In this document: in pieces, positions 22,990 through 33,157 of the stretch
Numbering within the stretch: the first letter of the stretch is position 1
Layout: each line of letters starts with the position of its first letter
Origin: Eretmocerus hayati
Lineage: Eukaryota; Arthropoda; Insecta; Hymenoptera; Aphelinidae
Length of the DNA stretch: 64,000 nt
Reading direction: 5' to 3'
Assembly (NCBI GenBank): GCA_029851415.1
Contig: CM056743.1
Location: 89,936,501 to 90,000,500 of the forward strand
The notes under the pieces: model-generated
Seen by the model: only the letters and a program-made list of their open reading frames with translations
Database searches by the model: none
Told to the model about the DNA's origin: nothing
Program-made: the position numbers and the translations under genes

Positions 22990-24075
22990 TGCCACATTGA
23001 AAGTACCTGGACTACCTTTGTCCATCATCCACCTATCATTTGTCGTGTACCAAAAGTGCGTGGATACACCTGCGGGACTTTGAGAGCGTCTAGAACGAGC
23101 TTTGAGGCGAGAGGTCACACGAATCACCGCATATTGGCAAAAAATCATGAATTCTCGGGGTGTGAACGCAAATGTGCCACATTGAAAGTACCTGGACTAC
23201 CTTTGTCCATCATCCACCTATCATTTGCCGTGTACCAAAAGTGCGTGGATACACCTGCGGGACTTTGAGAGCGTCTAGAACGAGCTTTGAGGCGAGAGGT
23301 CACACGAATCACCGCATATTGGCAAAAAATCATGAATTCTCGGGGTGTGAACGCAAATGTGCCACATTGAAAGTACCTGGACTACCTTTGTCCATCATCC
23401 ACCTATCATTTGCCGTGTCCCAAAAGTACGTGGATACACCTGCGGGACTTTGAGAGCGTCTAGAACGAGCTTCGAGGCGAGAGGTCACACAAATTACTGC
23501 AAATTGGTGCAAAATCACGAATTCTTGGAGGCTAAACGCAAATGTGCCACATTGAAAGTACCTGGACTACCTTTGTCCATCATCCACCTATCATTTGCCG
23601 TGTCCCAAAAGTGCGTGGATACACCTGCGGGACTTTGAGAGCGTCTAGAACGAGCTTCGAGGCGAGAAGTCACACAAATCACTGCGAATTGGTACAAAAT
23701 CACGAATTCTTGGAGGGTAAACGCAAATGTGCCACATTGAAAGTACCTGGACTACCTCTGTCTTTCATCCACCTATCATTTGCCGTGTCCCAAAAGTGCG
23801 TGGATACACCTGCGGGACTTTGAGAGCGTCTAGGACGAGCTTTGAGGCGAGAGGTCACACGAATCACCGCATATTGGCAAAAAATCATGAATTCTCGGGG
23901 TGTAAACGCAAATGTGACACATTGAAAGTACCTGGACCACCTTTGTCCATCATCCACCTATCATTTGCCGTGCCCAAAAGTGCGTGGATACACCTGCGGT
24001 ACTTTGAGAGCGTCTAGAACGAGCTTCGAGGCGAGAGGTCACACGAATCACCGCATATCGGCAAAACATCATGAA
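22990..24075 (+). repeat. 185-bp tandem repeat in the left arm, about 6 copies
   Basis: Exact 185-bp periodicity (anchors at 22987, 23172, 23357, 23542, 23727, with a sixth near 23911). The unit contains GTACCTGGACTACC, ACACCTGCGGGACTTTGAGA and a GAATTC site. Frames of 62 and 93 codons recur only because of the repeat. Confidence 0.92.
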
Positions 24076-25085
24076 TTCAAGGGGGGTAATATATCATTCT
24101 ATATTATTATATATAATTATATCCGTATTCATAAGTAGAATGTCAATCAATCGTGGTGAAAACCAAACCTGATCAATCCCAAAATAGAGATGGATGAAGC
24201 AGTCTCTGCCAGTCCTCATTCCACTCAGCTATAGAAATATGATTGTATATGAATATATATCATAACATATCATAATATATCATAACATATTGTTATACAT
24301 TAATTTTTCATGGCAACCATTGATTAAAGCGATCATAGTATATTATGTCCCGGGGTTCGGGAGCAGACGCTCCTCGAACGAGGTGCATACGCTATTTTTC
24401 TGTTGGGAACAGACGAAACGCTTCCCCGACCTGTTCTTTCGAAGCGAGAATGGCTCGAGAAAGGCGTTTTCCCTTTGGAAGCAAGAGAATTATGTATGCA
24501 TTTCGTGCCGAAAACGCGTTCATTAATAAAACTCGTATTGTTACTGCGTCCCAGCACTCGTTCCGTTGAATCAACGCATTCTCCGCAACTCGATACATGA
24601 TGTCTTATATCCTCCAGGTAGCGTTCCCACTAGGCAATCTTTTGGGCCAAGATTTAAAACACCAAAATGGTAATTCTATTGTATTCTCTCAATCCAAATA
24701 AATAATTCATTCTATCTCAAACAAGTAAGGAAATCTGATATGTAATTTGTCGAATCGGGAGTTGATAATTGGAGCCATTCTTTGAAAAATCCATTTGTGG
24801 ATCACTCAATTAACTTGCGATTCGAAGAGCGTCAATGACGGAACAATATTGGAAATCGGTTCGATTTTTGAATCAACAATTTTGTCACTTACGTTATAAT
24901 TTCCACCATAGGAATTTGATGTTTTCCCGTATCAATCAGTTATTTGTTGCAAACGAAAAAAAATGTATCAAACTGTCCTGATTGACACGAACATTCTCGA
25001 ATTGGATAGTTCATGAACGAGATCTTGATGAAATTGTCCATGAAAAATGATTGAGTATGATTGGAAGAAAAAAAATTGATTTCCA

Positions 25086-25142
25086 GGGGATTCGAACTGC
25101 GTTCCGCAAAGTAGGTAGTATTCTAACTCGTCACCGACTTGG
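25086..25142 (-). other. tRNA-like A and B boxes, left arm
   Basis: On the minus strand an A-box-like TAGCCAAGTCGG and a B-box-like AGTTCGAATCCC are about 47 bp apart. The anticodon stem pairs only with a bulge and no clean acceptor stem is visible, so this is a tRNA-derived relic. Confidence 0.45.
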
Positions 25143-27378
25143 CTACAGTATTCTCTACTGTAAAAGTCCGAAATTCCACATATGAACCATTCGCCCCCCC
25201 CCCCCCCAGAAGGGTTTTCATGTACAGTCGACGCGGATGTTTTTTCCTCATTTGTGAACTGTTTGAATTCCTCGCCTAATTTCAAAAGTTGGTCCGATTT
25301 GAGAAAAATAGCCCGAGATAATTTTAGCGATCCATGCTGATGTAAGATTTGCAGGTTTGGTTATCGCCGTATTGTTTTGCGTTGTTTGTGAAGTGAACGC
25401 ACACACGCACACGTGTCATCTGGTAGCAGCGCCACCAAGCGGTTGGCTAACATAACTAACCTCTCTGCAGATTTCGGTCACGGTGCAGACGACAAATGAT
25501 CTGTCCCTGTCTGTCGGGCTGATTGTTATGAATATTTTGACACGTTTTTGAGATACCAGGTAGTCATGAAGACCACCTGAGTCTGATATGATATGTGATT
25601 GTGAGTTGTCTAATAATATCAGTTGCATGGGTGTGGTGGATTCCATGAAAGAAGCTTCCTGCCCTATTGTGATATTTATCAGCAACTCAACTCCTCAGCA
25701 CTCCATGAATTTTTTCGAATCTGAGTCTGCCCATAGCTGCCAAATAGTGAGTTGAACAGTGCTCAATACTTAACATCCATCGATGGATGAATTGGAACCT
25801 TGGCTACACTTATCGACTTGGAAAGCAAGGTTCCCACTATGGTCAAGTACATTTCAATAAATGAATAACACTTGTTTCCATATTCAAAAACATTGTTGGG
25901 GTGATAGAATGTCATGTGCTATTCATTGATGTGAATATTCCATGTGTGGACCTTTATCATATATCAAATAATAGTCTATGGTACAGCATCAGTTCGGATT
26001 TAGATTTTGAATTGCTGATTATCTTTGAGCACATGACAAGTGCCCTCCAGTATCACTACAGTAGAGATATCCATGAAAACTACTCATGTTATATGATGAA
26101 ATAGGATGAAGGTCAAGCCTCAGTGACAAAAGTATTGATAGGCGAGCAAAGACATCTAGGTAGATAGGAATGTTTGGCTCACTACATGATCTGGAATCTT
26201 GATGACTGCTTTTCCCTTCCTATTGATTCAGTAGACTCAATTCATGAAATTTGATGGTGAAGACTGATTCAGATGTCTACTATGATACCCATGGAGGGCA
26301 GTCAGGATGGAAGTGAAGCAGCTCCTTTACAAAATTTCTTTATAGTACAATCTCTCATATTTTCAAATAATGAGGGTTGTACACAATGAGAAAAACCCAT
26401 ATCTTAACTGCACCAATGTGAGCCACCCCAAGGTAGAATCGTTGTTTGAGAAAATTGCTCGCAGTCAAGGTACATCTGTATCTATTTGAGAAAATTTGTA
26501 AAGGAGCTGGTTCACTTCCATCCTGAGTGCCCTCCATGGGTATCATAGTAGAATTCTGAATCAGTCTTCACCATCAAATTTCATGGATTGAGTCTACTGA
26601 ATCAATAGGGAGGAAAAAGCAGTCATCAAGATTTCAGATCATGTAGTGAGCCAAACATTTCTATCTACCTAGATGTCTTTGCTCGCCTATCAATACTTTT
26701 GTCACTGAAGCTTGACCTTCATCCTATTTCATCATATAACATGAGTAGTTTTTATAGATATCTCTACTGTAGTGATACTGGAGGGCACTTGTCATGTGCT
26801 CAAAGTTAATCAGCAATTTAAAATCTAAATCGGAACTGATGCTGTACCATAGACTTTTATTTGATATTTGAAAATGGTCCACACATGGAATATTCAAATC
26901 AATGAATAGCACATGATATTCTATTACCCCAACAATGTTTTTGAATATGGAAACAAGTGTTATCCATTTATTGAAATGTACTTGACCATAGTGGGAACCT
27001 TGCTTTCCAAGTCGATAAGTGTAGCCAAGGTTCCAATTCATCCATCGATGGATGTTGAGTACTGAGCACTGTTCAACTCACTATTTGGCAGCTATGGGCA
27101 GACTCAGATTCGAAAAATTTATGGAGTGCTGAGGAGTTGAGTTGCTGATAAATATCACAATAGGGCAGGAAGCTTCTTCCATGGAATCCATCACACCCAT
27201 GCAACTGATATTATTAGACAACTCACAATCACATATCATATCAGACTCAGGTGGTCTCCATGACTACCTCGTATCTCAAAAACGTGTCAAAATATTCATA
27301 ACAATCAGCCCGACAGTCAGGGACAGATCATTTGTCGTCTGCACCGTGACCGAAATCTGCAGAGAGGTTAGTTATGTT

Positions 27379-28583
27379 CCCTACTGAAAGAGGCCGAGTC
27401 GGTGACCGAGACGGTTGACCGAGTCGGGGTACGGAGTCGGTGACTGTTTCGGTTTACCGACTCGGTCACTTCGCATGGAATGGTCCCAAATGCCACGAAA
27501 CGAACAATAAATGATAAATTATCGTCAGAGGTTAATAGAAAAATTGAAAAAAAATAGAAAAAATCATGCCCGGCTATTTTCACAATTTTGACGCGCGTGG
27601 GATTCGAACCTGCAATCTCTTGCTTACGAGTCCAAGCACATGTGCCCGGGGCCAGCGGGACATGTTACGAGAGAGAGCTTAGTGAGCGTACTTGGAGTGT
27701 GACTCATAGGGAGTACCTAAGATCTGTTCATCATCAGTTTTATCATGAGTTGATCATAAACTCTGGCGCCAGAGCACTGAGTCAAGCCGTAGCTAGGATG
27801 AGACTTGGAATATTTCTAGATCTGGCTGCTTGACCGAGTCGGTTGACCGAGTCGGTCAGTCGGGACTTGGAATATTTCTAGATCTGGCTGCTTGACCGAT
27901 TCAAATTTTCACGGGGAAGCAACACGCATAGGACTTGGGAATTTCCGAGATTTGGCTGGTTAACTACCGACACGGTACACCGACTCGGTCAACCGAATCC
28001 AAATTTTCACGGGAAAAGTAACACCGAGTCGGTTAACCAGTCAAATTTTGAAAATTTTCCTAGTTTTATGCGTGTTGCTTTCCCGCGAAAATTTGAATTC
28101 GGTTGACCGACTCGGTCAACCGACTCGGTCAAGCAGCCAGATCTAGAAATATTCCAAGTCCCATCCTAGCTACGGCTTGACTCAGTGCTCTGGCGCCAGA
28201 GTTTATGATCAACTCATGATAAAACTGATGATGAACAGATCTTAGGTACTCCCTATGAGTCACACTCCAAGTACGCTCACTAAGCTCTCTCTCGTAACAT
28301 GTCCCGCTGGCCCCGGGCACATGTGCTTGGACTCGTAAGCAAGAGATTGCAGGTTCGAATCCCACGCGCGTCAAAATTGTGAAAATAGCCGGGCATGTTT
28401 TTTTCTATTTTTTTTCAATTTTCCTATTAACCTCTGACGATAATTTATCATTTATTGTTCGTTTCGTGGCATTTGGGACCATTCCATGCGAAGTGACCGA
28501 GTCGGTAAACCGAAACAGTCACCGACTCCGTACACCGACTCGGTCAACCGTCTCGGTCACCGACTCGGCCTCTTTCAGTAGGG
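27379..28583. mobile_element. Nested palindromic element, 1205 bp, rich in ACCGAGTCGGT
   Basis: Ends CCCTACTGAAAGAGG...CCTCTTTCAGTAGGG, flanked by TT on both sides. The arms meet near 27980. The left arm of the host palindrome (around 25440-25460) shows the uninterrupted sequence, which proves the insertion. The near-palindromic 11-mer ACCGAGTCGGT or ACCGACTCGGT recurs more than ten times. No transposase is encoded. Confidence 0.85.
28318..28368 (+). other. tRNA-Thr-like 3' half inside the nested palindrome
   Basis: TGCTT...AAGCA forms an anticodon-type stem around ACTCGTAAG, followed by AGAGATTGCA and a perfect B box GGTTCGAATCC. The anticodon region and arm order resemble tRNA-Thr(CGT). 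The D arm is missing, so this is a SINE-like relic; an inverted copy is at 27593-27645. Confidence 0.45.
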
Positions 28584-28620
28584 TTAGCCAACCGCTTGGT
28601 GGCGCTGCTACCAGATGACA

Positions 28621-28870
28621 TGTGGGGATTCTGGGTATGCCTCCAGGTGGCTACCCGTTCCGCACCTCTCTCGCAAGCGCACAGAAACGAACACATTCCA
28701 TATATAAGGAACTTCTCTACCTCCGCACTCCGCGTCCAGGGCAACCGCCTGCAACCTCAGCCCTACTGATGAGTCCGGGTTACGATGTACCCAGTTGCAG
28801 GCGGTGGACGAAACGCATTCCGAGCCTTCCGCTCATTTACTTTAGTGGTGACTTATAATAAAGCCCCACA
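28621..28870 (+). repeat. 5' LTR of the mini element
   Basis: 250 bp, TGTGGGG...CCCCACA. A TATA-like ATATATAAGG lies near 28700, upstream of the ribozyme. Confidence 0.92.
28732..28816 (+). ncRNA. Type III hammerhead ribozyme in the 5' LTR
   Basis: Same structure as the copy at 29249-29333, but the base just before CTGATGA is A instead of G. This removes the innermost pair of stem I and may weaken cleavage. The predicted cut is after C28736. Confidence 0.85.
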
Positions 28871-28871
28871 T

Positions 28872-28889
28872 TGGTGACCCCGACGTGAT
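28872..28889 (+). promoter_or_regulatory. Primer binding site for tRNA-Trp
   Basis: TGGTGACCCCGACGTGAT, one base after the LTR, is an 18-nt complement of the 3' end of eukaryotic tRNA-Trp (ATCACGTCGGGGTCA plus CCA). Confidence 0.85.
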
Positions 28890-29125
28890 GTGAACATGCA
28901 TCAATCTTCCTATACCCTTTCCACTTCTTTCAATACGATACGTGCTCACGTATCTGGGTGTTGAGTGACCACCCGCCTAGACGTGTATCTCGTCAAGAGT
29001 TACACTAGTCATTGACGGCGGTGTATGTATCCCAGCATCCCAGGGTTGAGTCACGATACGTGCGGAGAAGACGGGAAGCGGGTTTTCAAAAATGTCCAGA
29101 TTCCCTGCGATTGCTCGAGGATGCT

Positions 29126-29134
29126 GGGGGGGAG
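29126..29134 (+). promoter_or_regulatory. Polypurine tract of the mini element
   Basis: GGGGGGGAG three bases before the 3' LTR, the standard position for plus-strand priming. Confidence 0.7.
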
Positions 29135-29137
29135 TCT

Positions 29138-29387
29138 TGTGGGGATTCTGGGTATGCCTCCAGGGGGCTACCCGTTCCGCACCTCTCTCGCAAGCGCACA
29201 GAAACGAACACATTCCATACATAAGGAACTTCTCTACCTCCGCACTCCGCGTCCAGGGCAACCGCCTGCAACCTCAGCCCTGCTGATGAGTCCGGGTTAC
29301 GATGTACCCAGTTGCAGGCGGTGGACGAAACGCATTCCGAGCCTTCCGCTCATTTACTTTAGTGGTGACTTATAATAAAGCCCCACA
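29138..29387 (+). repeat. 3' LTR of the mini element
   Basis: 250 bp. Differences from the 5' LTR are a T/G in the first 35 bp, a T/C in the TATA-like region and A/G beside the ribozyme core. Confidence 0.92.
29249..29333 (+). ncRNA. Type III hammerhead ribozyme in the 3' LTR
   Basis: All conserved parts are present in order. Stem III is GCGT (29249-29252) with ACGC (29330-29333). The cleavage base is C29253. Stem I is CAGGGC (29254-29259) with GCCCTG (29277-29282). The core CTGATGA is at 29283-29289. Stem II is GTCC (29290-29293) with GGAC (29323-29326). GAAA is at 29327-29330. Loop 1 (29261-29272) and loop 2 (29311-29322) share 12 nt of perfect complementarity, a strong loop-loop contact. 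Hammerheads self-cleave RNA. Confidence 0.92.
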
Positions 29388-29659
29388 GACACGTGTGCGT
29401 GTGTGCGTTCACTTCACAAACAACGCAAAACAATACGGCGATAACCAAACCTGCAAATCTTACATCAGCGATGGATCGCTAAAATTATCTCGGGCTATTT
29501 TTCTCAAATCGGACCAACTTTTGAAATTAGGCGAGGAATTCAAACAGTTCACGAATGAGGAAAAAACATCCGCGTCGACTGTACATGAAAACCCTTCTGG
29601 GGGGGGGGGGGGGGGGGGCGAATGGTTCATATGTGGAATTTTGGACTTTTACAGTAGAG

Positions 29660-29730
29660 AATACTGTAGCCAAGTCGGTGACGAGTTAGAATACTACCTA
29701 CTTTGCGGAACGCAGTTCGAATCCCCTGGA
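29660..29730 (+). other. tRNA-like A and B boxes, right arm
   Basis: Inverted partner of 25086-25142: TAGCCAAGTCGG at 29667 and AGTTCGAATCCC at 29714. Preserved in both arms simply because the arms are copies of one another. Confidence 0.45.
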
Positions 29731-30729
29731 AATCAATTTTTTTTCTTCCAATCATACTCAATCATTTTTCATGGACAATTTCATCAAGATCTCGTTCATG
29801 AACTATCCAATTCGAGAATATTCGTGTCAATCAGGACAGTTTGATACATTTTTTTTCGTTTGCAACAAATAACTGATTGATACGGAAAAACATCAAATTC
29901 CTATGGTGGAAATTATAACGTAAGTGACAAAATTGTTGATTCAAAAATCGAACCGATTTCCAATATTGTTCCGTCATTGACGCTCTTCGAATCGCAAGGT
30001 AATTGAGTGATCCACAAATGGATTTTTCAAAAAATGGCTCCAATTATCAACTCCCGATTCGACAAATCACAAATCAGATTTCCTTACTTGTTTGAGATAG
30101 AATGAATTATTTATTTGGATTGAGAGAACACAAGAGAATTACCATTTTGGTCTTTTAAATCTCAGCCCGAAAGATTGCCTAGTGGGAACGCTACTCGAAG
30201 GATATAATACATCATGTATCGAGTTGCGGAGAATGCGTTGATTCAACGGAACGAGTGCTGGGACGCAGTAACAATACGAGTTTTATTAATGAACGCATTT
30301 TCGGCACGAAATGCATACATAATTCTCTTGCTTCCAAAGCGAGAACGCCTTTCTCGAGCCATTCTCGCTTCGGAAGAACTGGTCGGGAAAGCGTTTCGTC
30401 TGTTCCCAACAGAAAAATAGCGTATGCACCTCGTTCGAGGAGCGTCTGCTCCCGAACCCCGGTGCATAATATACTATAATCGCTTTAATCAATGGTTGCC
30501 ATGAAAAATTAATGTATAACAATATGTTATGATATATTATGATATGTTATGATATATATTCATATACAATCATATTTCTATAGCTAAGTGGAATGAGGAC
30601 TGGCAGAGACTGCTTCATCCATCTCTATTTTGGGATTTATCAGGTTTGGTTTTCACCACGATTGATTGACATTCTACTTATGAATACGAATATAATTATA
30701 TATTATAATATAAAATGATATATTACCCC

Positions 30730-31480
30730 CCGAGAATTCATGATTTTTTGCCAATATGCGGTGATTTGTGTGACTTCTCGCCTCGAAGCTCGTTCTAGAC
30801 GCTCTCAAAGTCCCGCAGGTGTATCCACGCACTTTTGGGACACGGCAAATGATAGGTGGATGATGGACAAAGGTAGTCCAGGTACTTTCAATGTGGCACA
30901 TTTGCGTTTACACCCCGAGAATTCATGATTTTTTGCCAATATGCGGTGATTCGTGTGACCTCTCGCCTCAAAGCTCGTTCTAGACGCTCTCAAAGTCCCG
31001 CAGGTGTATCCACGCACTTTTGGTACACGGCAAATGATAGGTGGATGATGGACAAAGGTGGTCCAGGTACTTTCAATGTGTCACATTTGCGTTTACACCC
31101 CGAGAATTCATGATTTTTTGCCAATATGCGGTGATTCGTGTGACCTCTCGCCTCAAAGCTCGTCCTAGACGCTCTCAAAGTCCCGCAGGTGTATCCACGC
31201 ACTTCTGGGACACGGCAAATGATAGGTGGATGATGGACAAAGGTAGTCCAGGTACTTTCAATGTGGCTTATTTGCGTTTACCCCCCAAGAATTCGTGATT
31301 TTGCACCAATTCGCAGTGATTTGTGTGACCTCACGCCTCGAAGCTCATTCTAGACGCTCTCAAAGTCCCGCAGGTGTATCCACGCACTTTTGGGACACGG
31401 AAAATGATAGGTGGATGATGTTAAAAAAGTATCTCAGGTACTTTCAATGTGGCACATTCGCGTTTACATCCCGAAAATTC
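30730..31480 (-). repeat. 185-bp tandem repeat in the right arm, about 4 copies
   Basis: Inverted counterpart of the left-arm array (anchors 30740, 30925, 31110, 31295). The arms differ in copy number by about two units, so the array has expanded or contracted since the palindrome formed. Confidence 0.92.
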
Positions 31481-31982
31481 ATGATTTTTTACCAATATGC
31501 AGTTTCTTCATGATTTCCCATCCCCAAGTGGGCCCTAATCCTCAAAATGAGTGGTAGAAAAAATTTTCAAAACACATATTTCGACGTAAAATTTTCCGTT
31601 CTTTCGAATGCCGTAGTTCAAATTCCAAAATATCGGTGGTAACTCCCTCAAAAATGCAAAAATCTCCAAAAAATTGCAATTTTCAAAAAATCGCCCAAAA
31701 CATCAAATTTGTTTTTGAAAATGCAACATTTCTGTTCCTCATGAAAATTTGCATAAATCGCTTCCCCTCCGAGTTAAACGCCTAATACTGCGTTTTTTCC
31801 TCATTTTCGCGCTATTCAGCCCACCATGGGCGTATGAGTCCAGGAGGCTTCTCCGGGAAAAAGGATTCGGATTCTACGATCAATAAGCTACAATTTCCTT
31901 GCTTGCAAATTTCCGATATCGATTTTTTTCAGCGTAAGAAAAATTTTGGGCCCAGAGGTGTTTCGGAAACCTGTGTGCGTCG

Positions 31983-32328
31983 TCGAGTCATTCTACCCAC
32001 ATTCTGTGAGGACTATCGCGAAGAGAATGAAGAGAGATTAACCGCTATAGATGAACATCATGACTTCATTACCGAATGCTGCACTCTACTCGAAATTAGA
32101 CATGAAAAAGCCTTAAGAAAGATTCGCCATTTAGAGCATAGTCTTGCTGCTTTAGAATCAGCTCAAAAAGAAATATTGCCAAAATATTTAAAATTACGAG
32201 AAACGGTGAGCGAGCAAAAGATCACGATTTCCGCATTGACAGCAAAATTCGAAGCGCTTAAGATAGAACATGCTAGAGAATTCCTCAAAACCTACACGAA
32301 TCCACCTCCTCCATCTCTTGATATTTAA
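31983..32328 (+). pseudogene. Coiled-coil protein, 5' end lost at the giant palindrome insertion
   Basis: About 115 residues, helical and charged, with regular Leu/Ile spacing (for example LRKIRHLEHSLAALESAQKE) and a Pro-rich end. The frame continues leftward into the palindrome end, but that part is transposon sequence. Without the insertion the frame would extend left toward 22440, in a frame different from the ORF ending at 22436. No family recognised. Confidence 0.5.
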
Positions 32329-32558
32329 ACTGATTGACGAAAATTTTCGGAATTTTCGAAATCTGGCGATTCCGAGGATTTAAGGATAGTTCGCGAACCA
32401 AGCCGATTCCTGACGCCAGCGTTTTGGTGTGCTTACAGGTATATTAATAGGACCAAACATGACGGCATGCTGTTAGCAGCCCGCCGCATCCGACGACAAT
32501 TGCGACTTCCCCACCAACGTTTAAATTTCTAGTTTTTTTTTTATTACTGATTCATTAT

Positions 32559-32871
32559 ATGTCAACCACGCCTTTCTGCAACAACTTCATAACATTGAGC
32601 TGGCATCAAAGAAAAGTCTTATGTTCTAATAGATATTCAGAGGCCACCCAGTTTGTGATACAGGCCAACACCGACACTACACTCTGTCGCCAATGTTTTG
32701 AACGAAAACATCCGCACCCAGTTTGGCAATCCACTCACTCGGTCCAAAATACACTTATTCATAACTCAGCCTTTAACATGCAATAATTGCAGTAAACGTT
32801 TAATTATCGCTAAATCGATGTCGAGACAGCCCGTCGAAATATTTAAAACCGTCGTAATTTTACCCGAATAA
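32559..32871 (+). pseudogene. Family B cysteine-rich protein, frameshifted
   Basis: The ATG frame (32559-32786) has LCRQC in the position of the first Cys pair, 11 residues after an aromatic-Val-Ile strand as in the 20437 ORF. A shift near 32760 moves to a second frame carrying CNNC, the second Cys pair, which then runs to the stop at 32869-32871. Order and spacing fit family B apart from a shorter middle segment. Confidence 0.45.
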
Positions 32872-32885
32872 CATTCTGCCTCTGA

Positions 32886-33047
32886 ATGGCACGTCGTTTA
32901 TCTCGATTGTCGTTTGGAAGACCCTGTTCGTGCGGTGAGAGTTGCTTGTACGTCTGGGGATACTACAAGGGAAAGACCAGTTCAAAGTTATACTGTCGAG
33001 AGTGTGTGTTGAACGAGAACACGTTAATATTTGAGACCCTCAAATAA
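32886..33047 (+). CDS. Small cysteine-rich protein, possible family B relative
   Basis: 53 residues from an ATG at 32886. It contains CSCGESC near residue 16 and LYCRECV near residue 37, separated by a YVWGYYKGK strand. The CxxC after an aromatic strand resembles the front half of family B. Too short to be sure; possibly a truncated copy. Confidence 0.4.
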   Translation: MARRLSRLSFGRPCSCGESCLYVWGYYKGKTSSKLYCRECVLNENTLIFETLK

Positions 33048-33157
33048 GTATTCAATTTTTATTGTTGCTTTCATTCAGTACGGGACGTCGTAACTTGCAA
33101 TGCTTGCCAGCGCCCTCTTGTACCTTTGACCACAGACTATCCGTGTGACATAGCCAT

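Larger units (their letters stand above)
28621..29387 (+). mobile_element. Mini LTR retrotransposon with hammerhead ribozymes (retrozyme-like), 767 bp
   Basis: Two 250-bp LTRs (28621-28870, 29138-29387) with TG...CA ends differ at only three positions by eye. They flank a 267-bp internal region with no protein. GACA at 28617-28620 and 29388-29391 is a 4-bp target duplication, confirmed by the single copy in the opposite arm of the palindrome. An 18-nt primer site for tRNA-Trp and a G-rich polypurine tract are in place. Each LTR carries a hammerhead ribozyme. It needs RT and integrase in trans; tRNA-Trp priming suggests a CsRn1-like Ty3/gypsy donor. Confidence 0.9.
22467..31977. mobile_element. 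Giant palindromic (foldback) element, 9.5 kb with nested insertions
   Basis: The outer ends CACACAGG...CCTGTGTG are flanked by CGTCG at 22462-22466 and 31978-31982, a candidate 5-bp target duplication. Inverted pairs run inward without a break: 22483/31970, 24600/30213, 25200 (C run)/29600 (G run), 25685/27142, 26100/26730. The centre is a spacer of only about 150 bp at 26341-26489. After removing the two nested elements it is about 7.5 kb, with arms near 3.7-3.9 kb. No coding frame longer than short repeat-derived ones is seen, so it is non-autonomous. It splits the cluster of plus-strand ORFs. Confidence 0.85.

Noticed and set aside
22987..24017. Series of 93- and 62-codon frames repeated every 185 bp on both strands
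   Set aside because: 185 is not a multiple of 3 and the frames restart in each unit; they are by-products of the tandem repeat and have no domain.
28318..28368. Functional tRNA-Thr gene
   Set aside because: The D arm and acceptor stem are missing and T-stem pairs are broken. It is a relic inside a transposon.
29302..29844. 180-codon plus-strand ORF
   Set aside because: It runs from the retrozyme LTR across the junction into a palindrome arm and through a homopolymeric G run and tRNA-like boxes.
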